Position numbers and translations under genes: made by a program | Notes under the pieces: model-generated | What the model saw: the letters and a program-made list of their open reading frames with translations, nothing else | Told to the model about the DNA's origin: nothing | Database searches by the model: none | Shown here: positions 60,239 to 64,000 of the stretch, piece by piece | How positions within the stretch are numbered: the stretch's first letter is position 1 | Layout of the letters: the number at the start of each line of letters is the position of its first letter | Source of the DNA: Imperialibacter sp964351395 | GTDB lineage: Bacteria; Bacteroidota; Bacteroidia; Cytophagales; Cyclobacteriaceae | Reading direction: 5' to 3' | DNA: 64,000 nucleotides | Assembly (NCBI GenBank): GCA_964351395.1 | Contig: CAYGOF010000001.1 | Coordinates: forward strand, 558,001 to 622,000

Positions 60239-61696
60239 ATGGCAAAGCTTAAAAACATTATAAAACAACTCTCTGACAAAGACTATCAAGCTATCTATAA
60301 TAGCCTAAACGAAAGTGCGGCTGAAAAATCAGCCTCCTTGTTAAAGGGTATTAGGGAGAGGAATCTTGGTGATAATAAAATAATGGAAGAATTGGGTGTC
60401 AACCCCAACGCCTACTATACACTGAGATCAAGGCTCAACCAAAAAATAGAGGAATATCTGGTCGAGCAAATGGAGAACCCACGTACCGACCTACTCAAGA
60501 AAGTAGCGAATGTCAACGATGTGGTGTTCACCAAAAAGAGAGCTATTGCGCTAGCCACACTCAAAAAGCTTGAAAAAGAGCTTATTGACTATGATCTCTC
60601 ATCAGAACTTACAGTCGTTTACAAATACCTGAAACGCCTGCACATGCATTCGCCCGACCAGTTTAGCTACTCTCAGCTTTACAACCGGCACGTGGCTTTT
60701 ATGCTTGCAACCGATAAGGCAGAAGACATCCTTGCTGATTATTTCAAAAACTATGGAGACTATTACCTCACAGGCGATGAGACTTCCAAGCTTGGGCTGG
60801 GGTATCTATTAAGGGAGCTAGTCAATGTAAGCGCGCTCCATGATTCACATCGGCTCTACGTTTACAAATCGGCCGTCAATATTTTTCACAGACTGTTTGT
60901 GGATAATACAGAAAGTGAGCTCGACGAAAATGAAGAAGCCATAGAAGATATTCTCAAAAAAGTGGAGAGTTATTTTGCTGTCTATACCCTGGACTCCATC
61001 TACCACCATCTTTCTTTGCTGTTCGACTACCTTAAGCTTGAGTATTATCATCACTATCAACTGTATAAAAAATCAGAGGAGTTTTACGATGAGGTGAATG
61101 ATGCAGTGTCAACGCTCCTGATGAATTATTCAACATTTACGTTTCCTGCACAGTTATTGATCACCAAGCTCAAAAGAGCATTGAGGTTGAAAATAGAGAC
61201 TTCGTTGGAAGAGGAAAATCAACTCCAATTGGCAGAATACGAGCCCAATCCTTTGAACATTCCAGCATACATCACTTATGTCACTTACAGAGCATTGAGT
61301 TGCTACTATGCCGGCAATTATGACGAGGCGGCAAAATGGATCAATAATTTCCTCAATGAGGTCAGCTTGAAAAAGTATCCTCTGGCTCAACTAGAAATCA
61401 AGTCGATCCTTGCGCTTCAGTACTGTATGATGGGCGATTACGACCTTTTCAACCAGTTAATGAATAGTATTCAGCGCCAGGTCCGTCTTATGGGGAAGGA
61501 AAATATTGACCACGTAGTAATTTTCAACAAAATACTTAAAGTGGCCACGAGTGAAGCAAAAAAGCAAAAGGCCGACAAAATAAAATCACTGATAAGCAAA
61601 TTCCAGGGATCGGCCATTAAAATATATGCCCCGACTGCTCTGGTGAAAATGGATGAAAAATTTATCGAAACCCTAAGTTCAATTTCAGTCGTTTAG
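60239..61696 (+). CDS. Helical protein of unknown function (485 aa)
   Basis: Read from ATG 60239 (MAKLKNIIKQLSD); an ATG-less extension to 60215 is possible. The N-terminus (KDYQAIYNSLNESAAEKSASLLKGIRER, then VNPNAYYTLRSRLNQKIEEYLVEQM) looks like a small DNA- or protein-binding domain of about 70 residues. The rest is all helical with tetratricopeptide-like stretches (IYHHLSLLFDYLKLEYYHHYQLYKKSEEFYDEVN, YVTYRALSCYYAGNYDEAAKWINNFLNEV). No catalytic motif or membrane segment. It ends convergently with a CheY-like gene with a 4-base overlap. I do not recognise the family; a scaffold or regulatory role is possible. Confidence 0.8.
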   Translation: MAKLKNIIKQLSDKDYQAIYNSLNESAAEKSASLLKGIRERNLGDNKIMEELGVNPNAYYTLRSRLNQKIEEYLVEQMENPRTDLLKKVANVNDVVFTKKRAIALATLKKLEKELIDYDLSSELTVVYKYLKRLHMHSPDQFSYSQLYNRHVAFMLATDKAEDILADYFKNYGDYYLTGDETSKLGLGYLLRELVNVSALHDSHRLYVYKSAVNIFHRLFVDNTESELDENEEAIEDILKKVESYFAVYTLDSIYHHLSLLFDYLKLEYYHHYQLYKKSEEFYDEVNDAVSTLLMNYSTFTFPAQLLITKLKRALRLKIETSLEEENQLQLAEYEPNPLNIPAYITYVTYRALSCYYAGNYDEAAKWINNFLNEVSLKKYPLAQLEIKSILALQYCMMGDYDLFNQLMNSIQRQVRLMGKENIDHVVIFNKILKVATSEAKKQKADKIKSLISKFQGSAIKIYAPTALVKMDEKFIETLSSISVV

Positions 61697-62112
61697 AATT
61701 TCAATTTTTCCAGCGTATCCTGAGTCAATGGTTTGTTGATATACTTTTTCACATACTGATACTTCTTCGACTTATTTACATCCTGAGGGTTGATGGAGGA
61801 TGTAAGCATCACTATGTTACAAATATTCTTAGTCTCTACTCTGAACTTTTCAAACTCATCCAGGAATTGGAAACCATCCATGAGTGGCATATCGATGTCT
61901 AGAAAAATAACCTGCGGAAGAATTGGGTGGCCAGTGGCCCCAAGCTTCTCAATATTCCGCAAGAACTCAATGGCACTTTTAGCCCCGGTATGAACATAAA
62001 TGTTTTCAGCCAACGAAGATGCCTCTATCATTTTCTGGTTGATCAGGTTGTCAATCTCATTGTCATCAATAAGCATTACTGACTTGAACCGGTGTTCTAC
62101 ATTGGTTGCCAT
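61693..62112 (-). CDS. Stand-alone response regulator receiver (CheY-like)
   Basis: A 139-residue receiver domain without an output domain. The acidic pocket is LIDDNEIDN, the phosphoacceptor Asp 72 lies in IFLDIDMPLMDGFQFLDE, and the switch residues are in MLTSSI with the lysine in INKPL. Single-domain receivers of this DDNEID type in Bacteroidota usually act in phosphorelays with hybrid kinases. No kinase is adjacent. It overlaps the end of the helical unknown gene by 4 bases. Confidence 0.93.
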   Translation of the reverse strand: MATNVEHRFKSVMLIDDNEIDNLINQKMIEASSLAENIYVHTGAKSAIEFLRNIEKLGATGHPILPQVIFLDIDMPLMDGFQFLDEFEKFRVETKNICNIVMLTSSINPQDVNKSKKYQYVKKYINKPLTQDTLEKLKF

Positions 62113-62194
62113 ATAAAAAATTTAGTTGCAGTCTTTACCTGACTTAATAAGGTCTAGACATCAAATGTTAATAATTTTTTGATAAAAATCACTG

Positions 62195-63751
62195 CTACAG
62201 ATCAAATTTTATCCCTTGAGCCAAAGGCAATTTAGCACTATAATTGATTGTATTTGTTTGACGGCGCATGTAAGCTTTCCAGGCATCTGAGCCTGACTCA
62301 CGTCCACCACCAGTTTCTTTTTCTCCACCAAAAGCACCACCAATTTCAGCACCTGAAGTACCAATATTGACGTTGGCGATACCACAATCACTTCCTGCCT
62401 GGGAGAGAAATTGCTCAGCTTCCAACAAATTGTCTGTTAAAATTGCTGAAGACAGACCTTGAGGAACACCGTTTTGTAAGGCTATTGCGTCGGAAACAAC
62501 ACCTGAGTATTTGATAAGATATAATATCGGAGCAAAAGTCTCATGCTGCACTATTTTGAAAGTGTTCTTCACTTCAAATATCGCTGGCTTCACATAACAA
62601 CCCGACTCATAGCCCGGCCCTTCAAGTACGCCACCTTCAACGATCGTTTTGCCGCCTTCCTTTGCCACTTCCTTGATAGCGCTCAAATAATTTTCTACTG
62701 CCAATTTATCAATTAGCGGCCCTACGTGATTATGCTCGTCCAACGGATTGCCAATGTTAAGTTGTGAATAGGCTTTGGTAAGTCTTGCCGTCAATTCATC
62801 ATATACACTGTCGTGGACAATAAGTCGACGAGTCGTGGTGCATCTTTGACCAGCTGTTCCTACAGCACCAAAGACGGCCGCAATAATTGCCACATCCAGG
62901 TTCGCATATTGCGACACGATGATGGCATTGTTTCCGCCTAGCTCCAATAATGAGCGTCCCAACCGCTTGCCAACTGCTTCGCTTACCTTTTTGCCCATTC
63001 TTGTTGAGCCGGTGGCAGAAACCAGAGGTACACGAGTATCATTCGAAAGCAACTCACCGATGCGGTAGTCGCCGATAACCAGACAGCTAATGCCTTCTGG
63101 CAAATTATTTCTTTCGAAAACTTTAGCTGCTATTTTCTGACAGGCAATCGCAGTGATCGGTGTTTTTTCAGAAGGCTTCCACACGCAAACATCTCCACAA
63201 ACCCAGGCCAGCATTGTATTCCAGCTCCAAACCGCCACAGGAAAGTTAAAAGCGGAGATAATACCTACAATACCCATTGGATGCCACTGCTCGTACATTC
63301 GGTGGCCGGGTCTTTCAGAGTGCATGGTTAATCCATAAAGCTGACGAGAAAGACCAACAGCAAAATCACAGATATCTATCATCTCCTGCACTTCGCCATA
63401 CCCCTCCTGAAGAGATTTGCCCATTTCATAAGAAACAAGCTTGCCAAGATGCTCTTTATTCTTTCTTAATTCGTCGCCAATTTGCCTTACAATTTCACCT
63501 CGCTGAGGCGCAGGAACCAAACGCCAGCTTTTGAAAGCTTCCTCCGCTTTTTTGATTACCTCCGCATAAGTTTCAGCTGATGCCACTTCCACAGAAGCAA
63601 TTAATTCACCATCTGCAGGAGAAAAACTTTCAATCACTTCGCCTTTTGAAGCAATCCAATTTTTGCCTGTCGATGTTCCAGCATTTCTATTATCAATGCC
63701 AAGCTTTTCAATTGCCTCGACAATTCCGTATGTATCTTCTAGTGTAGTCAT
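62195..63751 (-). CDS. Aldehyde dehydrogenase of the ALDH7 (antiquitin) family
   Basis: A 518-residue NAD-dependent dehydrogenase. Motifs: FNFPVAVWSWNTMLAWVCGD near 165-185, NAD site SATGSTRMGKK, catalytic Glu in LLELGGNNAI, catalytic cysteine in GAVGTAGQRCTTTRR, and the C-terminal GGAFGGEKETGGGRESGSDAWKAYMRRQTNT. The RQTNTINYS ending and GQRCTTTRR are typical of ALDH7, which oxidises aminoadipate semialdehyde (piperideine-6-carboxylate) in lysine breakdown; the substrate is inferred from the family. Confidence 0.88.
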   Translation of the reverse strand: MTTLEDTYGIVEAIEKLGIDNRNAGTSTGKNWIASKGEVIESFSPADGELIASVEVASAETYAEVIKKAEEAFKSWRLVPAPQRGEIVRQIGDELRKNKEHLGKLVSYEMGKSLQEGYGEVQEMIDICDFAVGLSRQLYGLTMHSERPGHRMYEQWHPMGIVGIISAFNFPVAVWSWNTMLAWVCGDVCVWKPSEKTPITAIACQKIAAKVFERNNLPEGISCLVIGDYRIGELLSNDTRVPLVSATGSTRMGKKVSEAVGKRLGRSLLELGGNNAIIVSQYANLDVAIIAAVFGAVGTAGQRCTTTRRLIVHDSVYDELTARLTKAYSQLNIGNPLDEHNHVGPLIDKLAVENYLSAIKEVAKEGGKTIVEGGVLEGPGYESGCYVKPAIFEVKNTFKIVQHETFAPILYLIKYSGVVSDAIALQNGVPQGLSSAILTDNLLEAEQFLSQAGSDCGIANVNIGTSGAEIGGAFGGEKETGGGRESGSDAWKAYMRRQTNTINYSAKLPLAQGIKFDL

Positions 63752-63808
63752 TTTAAAATTGTTAGGGGGTTAATGGGACTGCAAAATTGCTAACATTTAA
63801 GTCGTTTT

Positions 63809-63816
63809 CAAAATTA
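63809..63816 (-). promoter_or_regulatory. -7 promoter element of the ALDH7 gene
   Basis: On the minus strand TAATTTTG fits TAnnTTTG and ends 57 bases before the start codon. It overlaps the end region of the next upstream gene. Confidence 0.35.
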
Positions 63817-63818
63817 AG

Positions 63819-64000
63819 CTAAAGAGTAAAGCTCACCGAAATGCTCCCTGATTTCCTGTTGCCTTTGGGGAATGTTTTTTCAGCGTAATGAACTTTGCCA
63901 TCATTGGCTATCATAATGACGGTGGTGCAGCAAGTGCCATAACTTTCTGTGCGAATACACATGGGTGAAAGCTCTCGTTCCCACTCTGTTGATACACCAG
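63819..64000 (-). CDS. NRDE/TANGO2-family protein, C-terminal fragment (runs off the window)
   Basis: A frame on the minus strand ends with TAG at 63821-63819 and is open to the window edge, giving 59 residues. The segment LSPMCIRTESYGTCCTTVIMI, NDGKVHYAEKTF resembles the end of NRDE (TANGO2-like) proteins, where YGTRSSTVLLI and a final strand with V.F.E.F are usual. Here YGTCCTT replaces YGTRSST. The function of the family in bacteria is not firmly known. Confidence 0.6.
   Translation of the reverse strand, partial: GVSTEWERELSPMCIRTESYGTCCTTVIMIANDGKVHYAEKTFPKGNRKSGSISVSFTL

Overview
The window is a mostly housekeeping stretch of chromosome from a Bacteroidota bacterium, most likely of the order Cytophagales. 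The signs are a type IX secretion component (PorZ-like, with its own C-terminal sorting domain), the Bacteroidota promoter signature TAnnTTTG in front of several genes, weak or absent Shine-Dalgarno sites, many secreted lipoproteins, a PadR regulator paired with an FtsX-type permease carrying an N-terminal prefix domain, and the order purH-mreBCD-mrdA-rodA. No rRNA, insertion sequence, phage gene or CRISPR array was seen. Three tRNA genes (Val-GAC, His-GTG, Ala-GGC) are present.

Layout. 1-3 kb: the start of a TerB-like gene, proline catabolism (pruA), a YjjG-type HAD phosphatase translationally coupled to an ArsR regulator. 3-6.4 kb: a small secreted protein, a small unknown, and an orphan DppB/DppC-like permease pair. 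6.7-11 kb: a lipoprotein, a TrmJ-like RNA methyltransferase, and a PadR/permease pair with a self-overlapping operator. 11-15 kb: a divergent pair, a secreted TIM-barrel isomerase-like protein and a large multidomain cytochrome c lipoprotein. 15.2-18.2 kb: two paralogous small exported proteins directly followed by an exported TPR-caspase protein. 18.3-22.9 kb: a cytochrome c maturation operon ccmBCDEF whose CcmE has a CxxxY heme site. 23-34 kb: a Tat-exported class V aminotransferase, a DUF2520 protein, a UbiA prenyltransferase, purN, purH, and the elongasome operon mreBCD-mrdA-rodA. 33.9-39 kb: an acidic protein, ferredoxin, thymidine kinase, porZ, recO. 39-48.5 kb: a DUF4399 lipoprotein, a 2-oxoglutarate oxygenase, a chromate transporter, a universal stress protein, a DUF1573 protein, a two-component system and a CocE-type hydrolase. 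48.6-57.4 kb: dihydroorotase, a DEAD-box helicase, an M28 peptidase, gcvP, and a nucleotidyltransferase-fold protein that has lost key acidic residues. 57.4-64 kb: asparagine synthetase, an NlpC/P60 lipoprotein, an unknown helical protein, a CheY-like regulator, an ALDH7 dehydrogenase, and the end of an NRDE/TANGO2-type gene.

The genes work together in a few modules: cell elongation (mre/mrd/rodA), heme handling and cytochrome c assembly (ccm, which would serve the CxxCH cytochrome c nearby), purine and pyrimidine synthesis (purN, purH, pyrC, tdk), and surface secretion (porZ). The two most interesting items are the exported TPR-caspase cassette (15.3-18.2 kb) and the apparently inactive nucleotidyltransferase-like protein (56.5-57.4 kb). 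Functions were assigned by reading motifs, without database searches.
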